From contig CAKULK010000009.1 in assembly GCA_934667275.1 (NCBI GenBank), positions 42,630 to 106,629 of the forward strand: DNA of 64,000 bases. Direction: 5' to 3'. Below, piece after piece: positions 23,704 to 33,065 of this stretch; the stretch's first letter is position 1; each line of letters starts with the position of its first letter. The translations under genes were made by a program, and so were the position numbers. Under the pieces are notes generated by a model. The model was given only the letters and a program-made list of their open reading frames with translations, was not told the DNA's origin and did no database searches. The stretch comes from an uncultured Bacteroidales bacterium. Lineage in GTDB: Bacteria; Bacteroidota; Bacteroidia; Bacteroidales; Paludibacteraceae.

Positions 23704-23762
23704 AACTCCCTACAAATTCCCCTTGTTGCATACGGATGATTGTGGATTGATTTTACAATGGA

Positions 23763-23788
23763 CGAGGGAACCTTTTCGGGTCCCCTCG
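23763..23788 (-). promoter_or_regulatory. Leader hairpin of the rimP-nusA-infB operon
   Basis: CGAGGG...CCCTCG arms with an inner GAACC/GGGTC pairing and a TTTTC loop, placed about 10 nt from the expected transcript start. It may protect the 5' end or act in feedback by NusA; neither can be decided from sequence. Confidence 0.5.
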
Positions 23789-23801
23789 CTCATTTCGAAT
23801 G

Positions 23802-23833
23802 CAAAAGTACTACTTTTTTTTCACATACACAAG
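23802..23833 (-). promoter_or_regulatory. Promoter of rimP-nusA-infB
   Basis: Minus strand: CTTG (23830-23833), 20 bp, TACTTTTG (23802-23809), a full Bacteroidota promoter. Confidence 0.75.
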
Positions 23834-23886
23834 TTTTTGGACGTTTTTTGCCGTTTTTCGTGCAAAATGTGCACTTTTTCTGCTTT

Positions 23887-25203
23887 TTACAATGTTGTAT
23901 GCCCCACTAATTTATCATAACGGCAACCAAACGGACGATAATACACCCAAATGGTATATTCGTTTTGAGTCTGCCAGTGCGACCCCTCCAAATCCAACAA
24001 CGTTGGCACGCCTGCATTCATGCGCAGCGACTTCATTTTTGTACGCAGCACATAGTACAAATAATCATATCCGCCCTGTTTCAGATACGCCACCAAATGG
24101 TAACATTTCTCCTCTGCGTCGTACTGCATCAGATTATTTGCAGAAAACTGATTGTAGAACAAATCTCCTCCCACAAACACATTCCCGTCCATCACAGGTT
24201 CCTGCACGGGCAGCCGGAAATGCACCCACATATACTCTGCTTCCGTGTCCACCTCATCGGATTTTTCGGCATTCACGCGCCACTGCCCGTTATTGTCCAA
24301 TTCTGTCAAATAGGGGGTGCCTTCACGTCCTGCCCCCTTTGCCATCGTGCCGCGAACCTCGTCCGTTTCCAATATCGCGTGATATTCGCCTTGCCCATAA
24401 CGTATTCTATCCACGTGATAACCAGCATAATACGCAGAATAGGTATCGAAATGTCTGTATTCGTTGCCTCCCTCGAAAATCAATGCTTTCTGATTAGTAT
24501 AGCGCAATCGGTTTGGCTCAACAAAAGTGGGCGAATCCAATATCACCCGGTTATCCAAACGGTTATTCTGCTGCACCACCACCTTCACCAAACTCGGGTC
24601 CCGTACATCCAATGCCGTTGTTTGTACATCAATATCCAATTGCTGATAACGTCCGTCAAACTCTATATCGGTGTTTGAACGCACCTGTGCCGAGATATTT
24701 GCCAAAGGCTCCACAACAGAAAAGCACACACATGCCGCCACCTTGTCCTTGTCGCCGTCCTCATAGATAATTAAGGCATAGTTTCCGCTCACGAGCAACT
24801 GCATGTCCTCGTTTGGAAAAGTGAACGAATAGTGTGTATATATTTGTTGTGTGTTCACCGACAACTCATAGTCCGTAATATCCGCCACGGTGAACCCTCG
24901 CAAATACTCATAACTGCTCAATGCCGACAGCGTCCAATCCATATTCAAATGATGTACCGTGTAAGAGTATTGATGCACATCATGGCTCAACTCGTCGAAT
25001 GAAATCTCTAAAGTATTGCCGGGGTCTGTTCCGTCCACTCCGTCTTGCCCCAAGACCAAATAAGGACGTTGCAGCCCTTCCGACTCGGCATATTGTACAC
25101 GCAACGTGCGCACATTGGGTTGCACAATATGTGTATAGTACTGAGCATCAACCGCTAATGAGAAAAGCAGCATCAACAATATCCCTACTCTACTCTTAAT
25201 CAT
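23887..25203 (-). CDS. T9SS plug-like protein (DUF5103 family)
   Basis: 438 residues from ATG 25203 (MIKSRVGILLMLLFSLAVDA), chosen because a signal peptide follows directly. Family features are the N-terminal strand-rich domain with EGLQRPYLVLGQDG, LEISFDELSHDVHQYSYTVHH (read in parts), EYLRGF and the late FNGRYDYYYV-like QGGYDYLYYVL, with the ending IWVYYRPFG. DUF5103 corresponds to the Plug protein that closes the periplasmic side of the type IX secretion translocon SprA. It is therefore expected on the periplasmic face of the outer membrane. It has its own promoter (25231-25262), divergent from that of the tRNA. Confidence 0.8.
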   Translation of the reverse strand: MIKSRVGILLMLLFSLAVDAQYYTHIVQPNVRTLRVQYAESEGLQRPYLVLGQDGVDGTDPGNTLEISFDELSHDVHQYSYTVHHLNMDWTLSALSSYEYLRGFTVADITDYELSVNTQQIYTHYSFTFPNEDMQLLVSGNYALIIYEDGDKDKVAACVCFSVVEPLANISAQVRSNTDIEFDGRYQQLDIDVQTTALDVRDPSLVKVVVQQNNRLDNRVILDSPTFVEPNRLRYTNQKALIFEGGNEYRHFDTYSAYYAGYHVDRIRYGQGEYHAILETDEVRGTMAKGAGREGTPYLTELDNNGQWRVNAEKSDEVDTEAEYMWVHFRLPVQEPVMDGNVFVGGDLFYNQFSANNLMQYDAEEKCYHLVAYLKQGGYDYLYYVLRTKMKSLRMNAGVPTLLDLEGSHWQTQNEYTIWVYYRPFGCRYDKLVGHTTL

Positions 25204-25230
25204 TATCTCAATTTTCAAATCTTTCGCTTG

Positions 25231-25262
25231 CAAAGTTACAAAAAAAGACGTATTTTGGCAAA
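25231..25262 (-). promoter_or_regulatory. Promoter of the T9SS plug-like gene
   Basis: Minus strand: TTTG (25259-25262), 20 bp, TAACTTTG (25231-25238), 28 bp before the chosen start codon, which supports that start. Confidence 0.75.
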
Positions 25263-25266
25263 TTTA

Positions 25267-25298
25267 TTTGTACATTTCAAAAAAAAGCAGTACCTTTG
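25267..25298 (+). promoter_or_regulatory. Promoter of tRNA-Thr
   Basis: TTTG (25267-25270), 20 bp, TACCTTTG (25291-25298); the tRNA starts 24 bp downstream. It is back to back with the plug-gene promoter. Confidence 0.75.
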
Positions 25299-25321
25299 CG
25301 CCCGCTTTTAAGGTAATAATT

Positions 25322-25394
<73 letters not shown>

Positions 25395-25470
25395 CAAAGT
25401 ACATAATTTTTGTCGGAGCAAGGTTATATACCTTGCTTTTTTATATGCATAGCATTTCCGTGCTGTTAAT

Positions 25471-25516
25471 AAAAAAGACGGGTGGTCAGCAATAGTGCCT
25501 GCCACCCGTCTTTTTT
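25471..25516. terminator. Bidirectional terminator between tRNA-Thr and manA
   Basis: AAAAAAGACGGGTGG (25471-25485) is fully complementary to CCACCCGTCTTTTTT (25502-25516), with U-tracts in both directions. It serves the tRNA transcript on one side and the manA operon on the other. Confidence 0.93.
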
Positions 25517-25534
25517 ATTAGCATTCGTTGTCAC

Positions 25535-26473
25535 TTATTCTCCTACGTAAATTTCCAAGAAGCGCACCGTTGCTGTTCGCGGTGTCAATCGAATATCATT
25601 CAAGCAAGCAGGCAACATCACCGTTTCCCCTTTCCGTATCTGCACAGGTGCTTCATTACATTCTTCGGCTTCCACCAATGCCTCGCCCTCCACACACATA
25701 TAAATAACAAAACTATCCAACGGGGCATAGTCCCGATCTATTACTCGATTGAAACACAGCAGGTTAGTGGTGAAATGCACATCCTGCACCAGATTCACAG
25801 CCCCCAATTCGGGTGCCTCGTATGCCACCTTGGGCTGCTCATTCACCGTGTAATCAATCACTTCAATGGCCTCATCAATATGCAACGGACGCAACTTTCC
25901 GTCCAATCCGGGACGCCCATAATCATAAATCCGATAGGTGATGTCGCTTGACTCCTGAATCTCCGCCACCTGAACACCGCGATTGATAGTGTGCACCGTA
26001 CCGGCCGGCAGAAATATCACATCCCCCCTTTTCACCGGCACATGCTGCAGCAATTCCATCACGCGGTGCTGCTCAAGCGCATCCTGCAACTCTTCCATAT
26101 CGGTATTGCGCGAAAAACCGACCGTCAGCGAACCGTCTTCGGCAGCGTCCACCACATACCACATTTCCGTTTTGCCCCATTCGCGATGACGGTCGTATGC
26201 CGTCTCGTCATCAGGATGCACCTGCACACTCAAATCGTCTTGTGCATCAATGAATTTTGCCAGCAACGGAAATCTGTTGCCATATACTTCGTACACGCTA
26301 TCGCCCACTAAATCAGCCATATAGGTCTCCAATAAATCCTGCAGGCTGTCACCTGCCAACTGACCGTTTTCGACCTCCGACACGTGTTCGCCATAGCAAG
26401 CCACTTCCCACGACTCACTACCCCACACTTTCGGCAACAACTGCGTTTTGAACTTCAGCGGGTACAACATCAT
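25535..26473 (-). CDS. manA: Mannose-6-phosphate isomerase, class I
   Basis: 312 residues. It interconverts fructose-6-P and mannose-6-P, the entry to GDP-mannose and GDP-fucose. Zinc-binding cupin features are visible: LSVQVHPDDETA (Gln/His ligands), GKTEMWYV, and FLPAGTVHTINRGVQVAEIQ (split here into HTI and AEIQ), then DYGR. Start at ATG 26473, which overlaps the galE stop (ATGA); a second ATG follows at once at 26470, and the longer frame from 26503 would run inside galE. Last gene of a five-gene operon. Confidence 0.92.
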   Translation of the reverse strand: MMLYPLKFKTQLLPKVWGSESWEVACYGEHVSEVENGQLAGDSLQDLLETYMADLVGDSVYEVYGNRFPLLAKFIDAQDDLSVQVHPDDETAYDRHREWGKTEMWYVVDAAEDGSLTVGFSRNTDMEELQDALEQHRVMELLQHVPVKRGDVIFLPAGTVHTINRGVQVAEIQESSDITYRIYDYGRPGLDGKLRPLHIDEAIEVIDYTVNEQPKVAYEAPELGAVNLVQDVHFTTNLLCFNRVIDRDYAPLDSFVIYMCVEGEALVEAEECNEAPVQIRKGETVMLPACLNDIRLTPRTATVRFLEIYVGE

Positions 26474-27498
26474 AGCGACCTTAATTTCTTTTCCCAATTC
26501 CAAGCGCTCAACAACACATCACCCACAGGTGTCTCGGCTTTCCACCCCAACACCTTGTTGGCTTTATCCGGATTTGCCCACACCTGTTCGATGTCCCCTT
26601 CGCGACGACCGACAATCTGATATGGAATCTTCACGCCCGTCACCTGCATAAAAGTATTGACTATCTCCAACACACTCAATCCGCGCCCCGTGCCGAGGTT
26701 AAAAACCTCCACTTGCTCCGAAGCCTTGCCTTGCAGCATACGCTCAACAGCCTTCACATGTGCCTTCGCGAGATCCACCACATAGATATAGTCGCGGATG
26801 CACGAACCATCCGGCGTATTGTAGTCGTCACCGAATACTTTCAATTCCTTACGCAACCCTGCCGCTGTTTGCGTGACAAACGGCAACAGATTATTGGGAA
26901 CACCGTTTGGCAACTCACCTATCAAGGCTGACGGATGAGCACCAATCGGGTTGAAATAGCGCAACAGAATCGCATGCAAATCGTGGTCGGCATGCGCCTC
27001 ATCGCGAATAATCTCTTCGTTTATCTGCTTGGTGTTGCCGTATGGCGACAATGCCGGTTGGATAGGTGCAGTCTCGTCCACGGGGAGGTGTTCCGCAGAC
27101 GGCTGCCCATATACCGTACACGAACTGGAGAACACAATATGCTGAATACCATGCTCTTTCATCAGTTCCAGCAGCGTCAGCAACGAGCCGATATTGTTGC
27201 GATAATACAACAACGGTTTCTCTACTGACTCACCCACCGCCTTGCTGGCAGCAAAGTGGATAACTGCCACAATATCAGGATATTCAGTCATCACAACATC
27301 CATCGCCGTTTTGTCGTTGCAGTCCACTTTGGCAAACTCGGGGCGACGCCCTACAATGGCGGCAATGCCATCTAAAACGGCCTCATTCGAGTTGCTCAAA
27401 TTATCAACAATCACTACATCGTAGCCTTGCTGCATCAGTTCCACAACGGTATGCGAACCGATGTATCCTGTACCTCCAGTGACTAATATCCTTGCCAT
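26470..27498 (-). CDS. galE: UDP-glucose 4-epimerase
   Basis: 342 residues, SDR family. The NAD-binding motif GGTGYIGSHTVVEL is at residues 7-20, followed by DNLSNSN, SSSCTVYG and the YxxxK catalytic pair (SPYGNTKQINEE). The ending is typical of GalE (ADPxKANKVLGWKA as NPDKANKVLGWKA). It supplies UDP-galactose for surface glycans. It begins 2 bp after the nucleotidyltransferase gene and overlaps manA, so translation is coupled. Confidence 0.95.
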   Translation of the reverse strand: MARILVTGGTGYIGSHTVVELMQQGYDVVIVDNLSNSNEAVLDGIAAIVGRRPEFAKVDCNDKTAMDVVMTEYPDIVAVIHFAASKAVGESVEKPLLYYRNNIGSLLTLLELMKEHGIQHIVFSSSCTVYGQPSAEHLPVDETAPIQPALSPYGNTKQINEEIIRDEAHADHDLHAILLRYFNPIGAHPSALIGELPNGVPNNLLPFVTQTAAGLRKELKVFGDDYNTPDGSCIRDYIYVVDLAKAHVKAVERMLQGKASEQVEVFNLGTGRGLSVLEIVNTFMQVTGVKIPYQIVGRREGDIEQVWANPDKANKVLGWKAETPVGDVLLSAWNWEKKLRSL

Positions 27499-27500
27499 AA

Positions 27501-28403
27501 TCAGAACAATTTATTGGGGTAAATGCCCTCATTCACAAGGGCTTGAATCTTATCAACCACCATCTGGCGGTCTTCGGCATACGTCACGCCGAACCACTTG
27601 GCGGGCGTATCCAACACTTGGCACGTTGCCTTACCCGATTTGATTAGGTCGTTCACCAATGTCGGGATATAAAACTCTTTCTTCATCTCCTGCCCGTTCT
27701 CTTTCAAGAACTGCTTGAACGCGGCCTCTGTGTACTCAAAATACTCGGGAGTGAAACCCCACATATTCATGCTAACAGGCGTATCAAACGGTATCTCTAC
27801 ATCGTTTCCGTTCTCGTCAGCATAGCATATATGCCCATTTTTCGATTCAATGGAGGTACGCTCCACCACGTCCGTCAAATAACCGTATTTATCTGTGGCG
27901 CACACACCGCGGCTCACGCTACCGTGCTCGCTCAAAGTGTTGCCGACGCGATAGCCCGCCATGCAGTATTCACCATGCTTGCCATCGGCATCGCGCAGGA
28001 ATTTTGCCATTACCTCAAACGACTCTTTGCCATAGAAATCATCAGCATTGATTACCATGAACGGCTCTTTGATAAGGTCTTTACCCATCAATACTGCGTG
28101 GTTGGTACCCCAAGGTTTGGTGCGTTCCTGATTATAGGTGTAGCCTTCCGGCACCTTGTCCAACGACTGATAGCACACTTCGCAGGGTACGTGATTTTGA
28201 TATTTGCTCAACACCACACGACGAAAATCCTCTTCGAAATCCTTACGGATAACAAATACAATTTTGCCAAAACCTGCTCGCAGCGCATCGAATACGCTGT
28301 AATCCATGATTGTTTCACCATTCGGACCCAAACCGTCTATTTGTTTCAGTCCTCCGTAACGGCTGCCCATACCTGCAGCCAAGATAAATAAAGTCGGTTT
28401 CAT
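27501..28403 (-). CDS. Sugar nucleotidyltransferase (NDP-sugar pyrophosphorylase family)
   Basis: 300 residues. The N-terminal LILAAGMGSRYGGLKQ pattern (here LFILAAGMGSRYGGLKQ) is the nucleotide-binding signature of this GT-A family, followed by PNGETIMDYSVFDA, the metal-binding INADDFYG and NMWGF. The product sugar cannot be read from sequence; position beside galE and manA suggests a hexose-1-phosphate. The protein is typical of a Bacteroidales group often annotated only as nucleotidyltransferase. Confidence 0.85.
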   Translation of the reverse strand: MKPTLFILAAGMGSRYGGLKQIDGLGPNGETIMDYSVFDALRAGFGKIVFVIRKDFEEDFRRVVLSKYQNHVPCEVCYQSLDKVPEGYTYNQERTKPWGTNHAVLMGKDLIKEPFMVINADDFYGKESFEVMAKFLRDADGKHGEYCMAGYRVGNTLSEHGSVSRGVCATDKYGYLTDVVERTSIESKNGHICYADENGNDVEIPFDTPVSMNMWGFTPEYFEYTEAAFKQFLKENGQEMKKEFYIPTLVNDLIKSGKATCQVLDTPAKWFGVTYAEDRQMVVDKIQALVNEGIYPNKLF

Positions 28404-28418
28404 TATATATAAATCTGT

Positions 28419-29525
28419 TTATTCGGCTAACTCAACGTGCCCGTGGTGCTTTTTATGTTTAGCCCAACGACCATACACCTCCGAGCAGTTGCCTGCTGTG
28501 ATAAAGGCTTTTATGTCATTGTCACGCACAAATGCCATCACCGATGCAAACTCTTCAGGAGTAAGCAATGTTTGTATCTCCACATACTCTTCGCCACTAT
28601 ATCCGCCCTCTACATGATAGAGCGAGCATCCGCGAATAAGGTTTGTAACAATATAGGCACGTATCTTCTCGTAATCTTTCGAGATAATACATACACGCTT
28701 TCTTCTATCCAACGATGAAGTGAAATAGTCCACCACAATACCGTTAATCCATGTACCTATCAAACCGATGATTACCATACGGAAGTCGTTGATTAAGAAT
28801 GCAGTACTGCAAATCAATGCACCACCGATGGATACCGATGTACCGATGTCGAAATGCAGATATTTATTGATAATCTTCGCCAGAATATCCAAACCGCCGG
28901 TCGAAGCATTGATGCGGAACTCGAATGCCTGGCAAGCCGACAACAGCAGCACGAAACAAATCAAGTCGAACCAAATATCTCCCATGCCGATGCCGGCGGA
29001 CATCACCGAGTCTTTCACCTGCTCCAACACCTCACCCGTACGGCTCAACAGATAGGGATTTCCATGTGCATCCAACACGGTCTCACCTGCTTTCAATTGC
29101 GCCAATATGTCGGGATTGCTAATCACTTGGTGCGTGAAATTGGTGTACGGATAAATCCTGTCCCACAACTGCGTCAGCGGTCCCAAAATCATGGCGGTAT
29201 AAACGGTCTTTGCACCGAACTCATTGCCAATCAGCAGGAATGCCAACAACAGCAGGAAAGCATTGATACCCATAATCCAATAAGACAAAGTGTCCGGATT
29301 ACCGCCCAATGCGGTGTTTATCACGATACTCAAGCCGGAGATAGTTCCCACTATCAAGTGGCTTGGCATCAAAAAGTAATACACTGCGGCTGCTCCGAAA
29401 AGCATTCCGATAGTCATCATCACAAGTTCCTTCCAGAACTTTTTTGTGCCTAATGCGTGCCAAAAGGCCTTCAGAAGATTCGCCCAATACTGAGCGGTGA
29501 AGTACTGTTTAACGTATTCGTTCAT
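28419..29525 (-). CDS. YitT family membrane protein with large loop and DUF2179 tail
   Basis: 368 residues, five or six membrane helices (first near 34-52, then SGLSIVINTALGG, FLLLLAFLLIG, FDLICFVLLLSA) and the DUF2179 cytoplasmic tail (RRKRVCIISKDYEKI, EEYVEIQTLLTPEEFASVMAFV in parts). YitT proteins usually have about 290 residues; here an extra polar loop of some 55 residues (122-178) sits between membrane helices. Substrate unknown. The start overlaps the lysC stop as TAATG. Confidence 0.85.
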   Translation of the reverse strand: MNEYVKQYFTAQYWANLLKAFWHALGTKKFWKELVMMTIGMLFGAAAVYYFLMPSHLIVGTISGLSIVINTALGGNPDTLSYWIMGINAFLLLLAFLLIGNEFGAKTVYTAMILGPLTQLWDRIYPYTNFTHQVISNPDILAQLKAGETVLDAHGNPYLLSRTGEVLEQVKDSVMSAGIGMGDIWFDLICFVLLLSACQAFEFRINASTGGLDILAKIINKYLHFDIGTSVSIGGALICSTAFLINDFRMVIIGLIGTWINGIVVDYFTSSLDRRKRVCIISKDYEKIRAYIVTNLIRGCSLYHVEGGYSGEEYVEIQTLLTPEEFASVMAFVRDNDIKAFITAGNCSEVYGRWAKHKKHHGHVELAE

Positions 29526-30850
29526 TATATTAGATTGGTTTCTTTCATCACAAATCGCGCCGTCCTGCGGGTAGTCTGGCTAAGCAGAATCGTCCTTCCC
29601 TCCTGCTCGCGCCGCAGAATCTCCGGCGTAGTGCCACGTATCGACAGCAGATTCAGCCCCTCATTCCAACTCACTTTATAGTCGTTCTGCAACTCTGCTA
29701 TGGCTTGCTGCACACGCCTCCCATCATTATCCATACAGACGGAAATTGTCACCGCACTCGATTGTATCAGCGACACCTTCAATCGGTTTCGCTTCACAAT
29801 CTCAAAGATATGACTCAGACTCTCCTCCAACACAAACGAGAAATCTTTTGCCCGCATAGTCACCAATATCTGGTTTTTGCGCCATATATATATAGGTGTA
29901 TCAATTGGCTTCGCCTCGTCTTTGATAATCGACCCCGCTGCTTTCACATCACCAAACGGCTTGACATACAACGGGATATGCTTGTTCTCCAACGGACGTA
30001 TCGTCTTGGGGTGAATCACCTGCGCACCACTGTACGCCAACTCCACAGCATCGTTGTAACTCAGTTCGTCAATCTTCGTCGTCTCGCTCACCAACCGCGG
30101 GTCGGCGTTCAGAATACCGGGCACATCCTTCCAAATTGTCACCGACTCCGCACCCAATATATTGCCGATTATCGCCGCCGAGTAGTCGCTGCCCTCACGC
30201 CCCAAGGTCGTCGGCTCGCCGTTCTTTGTCCCGCCGATGAAGCCCTGCGCCACCACAATCTTCCGCCCCTCAATCTTGTCCCACGCCTTGCGTATCAACT
30301 TCTCCGACGCCTCCATATCCACCGCTGCCTCACGGAACGTCTCGTCCGTCTGCAGCAGCCACGTCATATCCCACAGCACCACGTCTATACCGCACTGCCG
30401 CAGGTACGCTGCCACTATCGTCGTGGACATACGCTCGCCCATGCTCACCACCGCATCGTATGCCCTCTCATACACATTCGCCACCTTGCTGTTCACACTC
30501 CCGTCCCCAATCAAGTTCCCGAGAACGCGCTTCACACCGGCATCGCGCAACTGTTGCGGCTGCCATCCGCCCCCTAACTTCCTACTCACCTCACGTCCCA
30601 ATGCATTGGAAAAGTCCAACCCGTCCATTATACCGAAATGGAACTTCAGTATATCTTTCCATTTTTCGGTCGCCTCTTCGTCCTTGTTTGCCAGAAGGTC
30701 AGCCAACAGGGCTTCCAATGCATTGGTTGTCTTGCCCATAGCGGACACAACAATCACCAAGTCGTCGCTCTCTTGCGCCACGATTTGCTGCAGGTTCCGC
30801 ACGCCCTCTGCGTCCTTCACCGATGCTCCGCCAAACTTATAGACCTTCAT
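29525..30850 (-). CDS. lysC: Aspartokinase
   Basis: 441 residues from ATG 30850 (MKVYKFGGASVKDAEGVRN). The upstream part of the frame lies in the purine-rich leader and is left out. The enzyme phosphorylates aspartate, the first step to lysine, threonine and methionine. The kinase domain shows KFGGASV, VSAMGKTTNALE, GLGREGSDYSAA as TTLGREGSDYSAAI, and the C-terminal ACT domains follow (residues 320-430: ILVTMRAKDFSF, VSLIQSSAVTISVCMD). A GAGGATAT ribosome site precedes the ATG. First gene of the operon that runs to manA; why it is joined to sugar genes is unclear. Confidence 0.95.
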   Translation of the reverse strand: MKVYKFGGASVKDAEGVRNLQQIVAQESDDLVIVVSAMGKTTNALEALLADLLANKDEEATEKWKDILKFHFGIMDGLDFSNALGREVSRKLGGGWQPQQLRDAGVKRVLGNLIGDGSVNSKVANVYERAYDAVVSMGERMSTTIVAAYLRQCGIDVVLWDMTWLLQTDETFREAAVDMEASEKLIRKAWDKIEGRKIVVAQGFIGGTKNGEPTTLGREGSDYSAAIIGNILGAESVTIWKDVPGILNADPRLVSETTKIDELSYNDAVELAYSGAQVIHPKTIRPLENKHIPLYVKPFGDVKAAGSIIKDEAKPIDTPIYIWRKNQILVTMRAKDFSFVLEESLSHIFEIVKRNRLKVSLIQSSAVTISVCMDNDGRRVQQAIAELQNDYKVSWNEGLNLLSIRGTTPEILRREQEGRTILLSQTTRRTARFVMKETNLI

Positions 30851-31517
30851 ATATCCTCGTTTCCGATTCAATTCTTCTCCAATCCCCATTCTGTTCTTCT
30901 CCAATCTTCCCCTGTCACTTTTCCTCTCTCTTACCACCACTTTGAGACTACCTTTTTATCATCTTCCCGCCGCCTTTCCACTATATTACCACCACTTGAG
31001 GACTATCTTTCTATCACTTTCCCATTACCTTTTTATTATCTGCCCACAATTTCCCCTTTCTTTTTTCCCTACTTCCTAAATCTTCACCTCTAATTTTCTA
31101 TTTATTTCCCTCCGATATTTCCTTATAATTTCCCGTTGCTTCCTGTATTTTTCTCATCTTTCCCTCACAAACGCCCCGTTTTTCTGGTAACTCCCCATCG
31201 TATCTCCCTTGTCTCTTAATTCTTATTAAGTCGTTTCAAGCCGTTATCTTTCAGCAAGGGATGCGCAAGGGATACGCAACCCTTATGCAACTCTTACGTT
31301 GCCCCAAAACTCCCCCTCTGCTCTCAATTCTTAAATTATATTATTACAACCATATAACCACCCCGCGCAACTCCCCATCTCACTCTCAATCACCCCCAAA
31401 CCTTCTCCCAACTTTTCCCTTTCCGCTGCGCTCAACTATCAACACTAAACAATCAACCTCACCCCACTTTCCCCGATATGTATTCCCCCTCTTTGAGGGG
31501 GTAGGGGGAGTTCCCTA
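30851..31517. other. Long intergenic polypyrimidine/polypurine stretch
   Basis: About 650 bp upstream of lysC with no credible gene. The plus strand is dominated by C and T throughout (runs such as TTCCCCTTTCTTTTTTCCC), so the lysC-side transcript would be purine-rich. Frames here have no start context and consist of low-complexity Ser/Pro/Thr/Leu. Near 31254 an 11-bp repeat copy interrupts the stretch. Confidence 0.7.
31254..31292. repeat. 11-bp tandem repeat family (TTGCnTATCCC), copy 2
   Basis: Minus strand: TTGCATAAGGG, TTGCGTATCCC, TTGCGCATCCC, TTGC at exact 11-bp steps. It lies inside the polypyrimidine stretch. Confidence 0.65.
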
Positions 31518-32051
31518 TCACAGATTCCCCATCCTCACTGCCGTCACCGCCCCTTCCACGCCTTTGTTTCCGAGTCGGCCTCCCGCACGGTCCAGAGCCT
31601 GTTGCTTGTCGAGTGTCGTCAGCACGCTGAATATCACGGGGCACAACCCCTTGGCATTGAGCATTGCCGTGCCTTGTGTCACCGACTGGCACACATAGTC
31701 AAAGTGCGGCGTATCGCCCTTGATGACGCACCCTATCACGATGATTGCCTTGTAGGCGTTGCGCCTTAGCAAACCATCTCTCAGCACCTTACCGCAGTTC
31801 CATACATCCCCATAGCCCTCCCGTATCAACTTTGCCGCCGCGTATGTCAGTTCCACGGTCCCGGGAACGTGTTGCACGAGGATATTCTCCTCCTGCACAC
31901 CGCATTTCAGCAACGTATCCACCGCGCCTTGTGCCATAGGGTATGTCACATCGCTGTTCCAATCGGCTACTATAATTGCGTAACGCTGACGTTTCAGCAC
32001 GTCAGCGTTAGGCAATTGGTCTGCATTATACTGCGACAGGTTTGTCGTCAT
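31518..32051 (-). CDS. ribH: 6,7-dimethyl-8-ribityllumazine synthase
   Basis: 177 residues; forms lumazine, the riboflavin precursor, as a large cage complex. Signature segments: ADWNSDVT (substrate loop), VPGTVELTYAAAKL, GCVIKGDTPHFDYVCQ (catalytic His near residue 109) and the ending GNKGVEGAVTAVRM. The start at 32051 gives a normal length with a 25-residue N-terminal tail. It follows the TPR gene after 78 bp and is probably in the same transcript, an arrangement I recall in other Bacteroidales. Confidence 0.96.
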   Translation of the reverse strand: MTTNLSQYNADQLPNADVLKRQRYAIIVADWNSDVTYPMAQGAVDTLLKCGVQEENILVQHVPGTVELTYAAAKLIREGYGDVWNCGKVLRDGLLRRNAYKAIIVIGCVIKGDTPHFDYVCQSVTQGTAMLNAKGLCPVIFSVLTTLDKQQALDRAGGRLGNKGVEGAVTAVRMGNL

Positions 32052-32129
32052 AATGGTTTGATAATAGTTTGACTATCTTACAGTTATTAGTCTTTTTTCC
32101 TTACTCCTTATTCCTTACTCCCCGAAAAC

Positions 32130-32807
32130 CTACTCGGCAATCGCGATATATTTCTCAATATCTTGTGCTTCGTTCGACATCGGGTAGTCAGCCTTCACAG
32201 CGGAGAACACCTTGTGTGCAGCCTTCTTGTTGCCCATCTCGAGGTAAACCAGACCTGCCTTTTTCAGACTCATCGGGGCAATCAAGTCGTTACCCGATTT
32301 AGCGGCTGCCTCAAATGCCTTGACGGCTTTGTCATACTCCTGCATCTGCACATAAGCGTCACCGAGCAACTGTTTCGCAGCGGGGTCGATGGTCAGGTCG
32401 TCTGCCGAGAACTTCTTCAGGTACTTGGCTGCGTCCTCATACTCACCCATCTGGTAGTAGCAGATACCGGCATAGAGAGCAGCCAACTTGCCTGCCTGAT
32501 ACATCTTGTAGTCTTGTGCAATCTGCTCAAAACCAATGCACTCGGCATCGTCGCCGTTCAGTGCTTTCTCATAGTTCTCTTGCATGAAGTAAGCCACAGC
32601 CTTGGCGTTCTCGTTGCTTGCCTCTGCGGCTTTGGGCTTGATGACGTACTGATTGATTGCCATGATTCCGAGCACTACAGCCACCACGGCTACCACTACC
32701 CATGTGATAACCTTTTGGTTCTTTTCAATCCACATCGCGTTAGTATTCAACGCTTCTTGTACATTCTCCAAGTTCTGGTCTTCTTTCTTAAAGTCTTTCT
32801 TTGCCAT
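32130..32807 (-). CDS. Membrane-anchored TPR protein
   Basis: 225 residues: a short cytoplasmic N-terminus, one transmembrane helix (about 32-52, VITWVVVAVVAVVLGIMAI), then a periplasmic set of TPRs (AALYAGICYYQMGEYEDAAKY, QLLGDAYVQMQEYDKAVKAF in parts, and AGLVYLEMGNKKAAHKVF). The layout is that of YfgM-like proteins, which act near the SecYEG/BamB region. Role in this lineage is not known. It has a consensus promoter at 32934-32965 and lies ahead of ribH. Confidence 0.8.
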   Translation of the reverse strand: MAKKDFKKEDQNLENVQEALNTNAMWIEKNQKVITWVVVAVVAVVLGIMAINQYVIKPKAAEASNENAKAVAYFMQENYEKALNGDDAECIGFEQIAQDYKMYQAGKLAALYAGICYYQMGEYEDAAKYLKKFSADDLTIDPAAKQLLGDAYVQMQEYDKAVKAFEAAAKSGNDLIAPMSLKKAGLVYLEMGNKKAAHKVFSAVKADYPMSNEAQDIEKYIAIAE

Positions 32808-32933
32808 ATCTTTTTGCTTTTAATTTCCAATGATAACGAAATCACCCCCTGTTACACACTCAACCGTCGCCATGCCTTACACCATCCTCTGCTAACTGCC
32901 ATAGCACAAGGTATGCTCCACAAGTTTAGCGTG

Positions 32934-32965
32934 CAAAGTTACTACTTTTTTTGTATATACACAAA
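32934..32965 (-). promoter_or_regulatory. Promoter of the TPR-ribH transcript
   Basis: Minus strand: TTTG (32962-32965), 20 bp, TAACTTTG (32934-32941); leader of about 120 nt to the start at 32807. Confidence 0.7.
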
Positions 32966-33065
32966 CTATGCTGTATATTTTTTCAAAAAACGCAATTCCC
33001 GCTACACCCTATAAATAACGCGCACACGCGTATATCGTAACGCCCCGCGTATAACCACTTTCCCA

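Noticed and set aside
31261..31698. 145-codon plus-strand frame in the polypyrimidine stretch and ribH
   Set aside because: Low-complexity Pro/Ser/Thr/Leu product starting inside an 11-bp repeat and running antisense into ribH.
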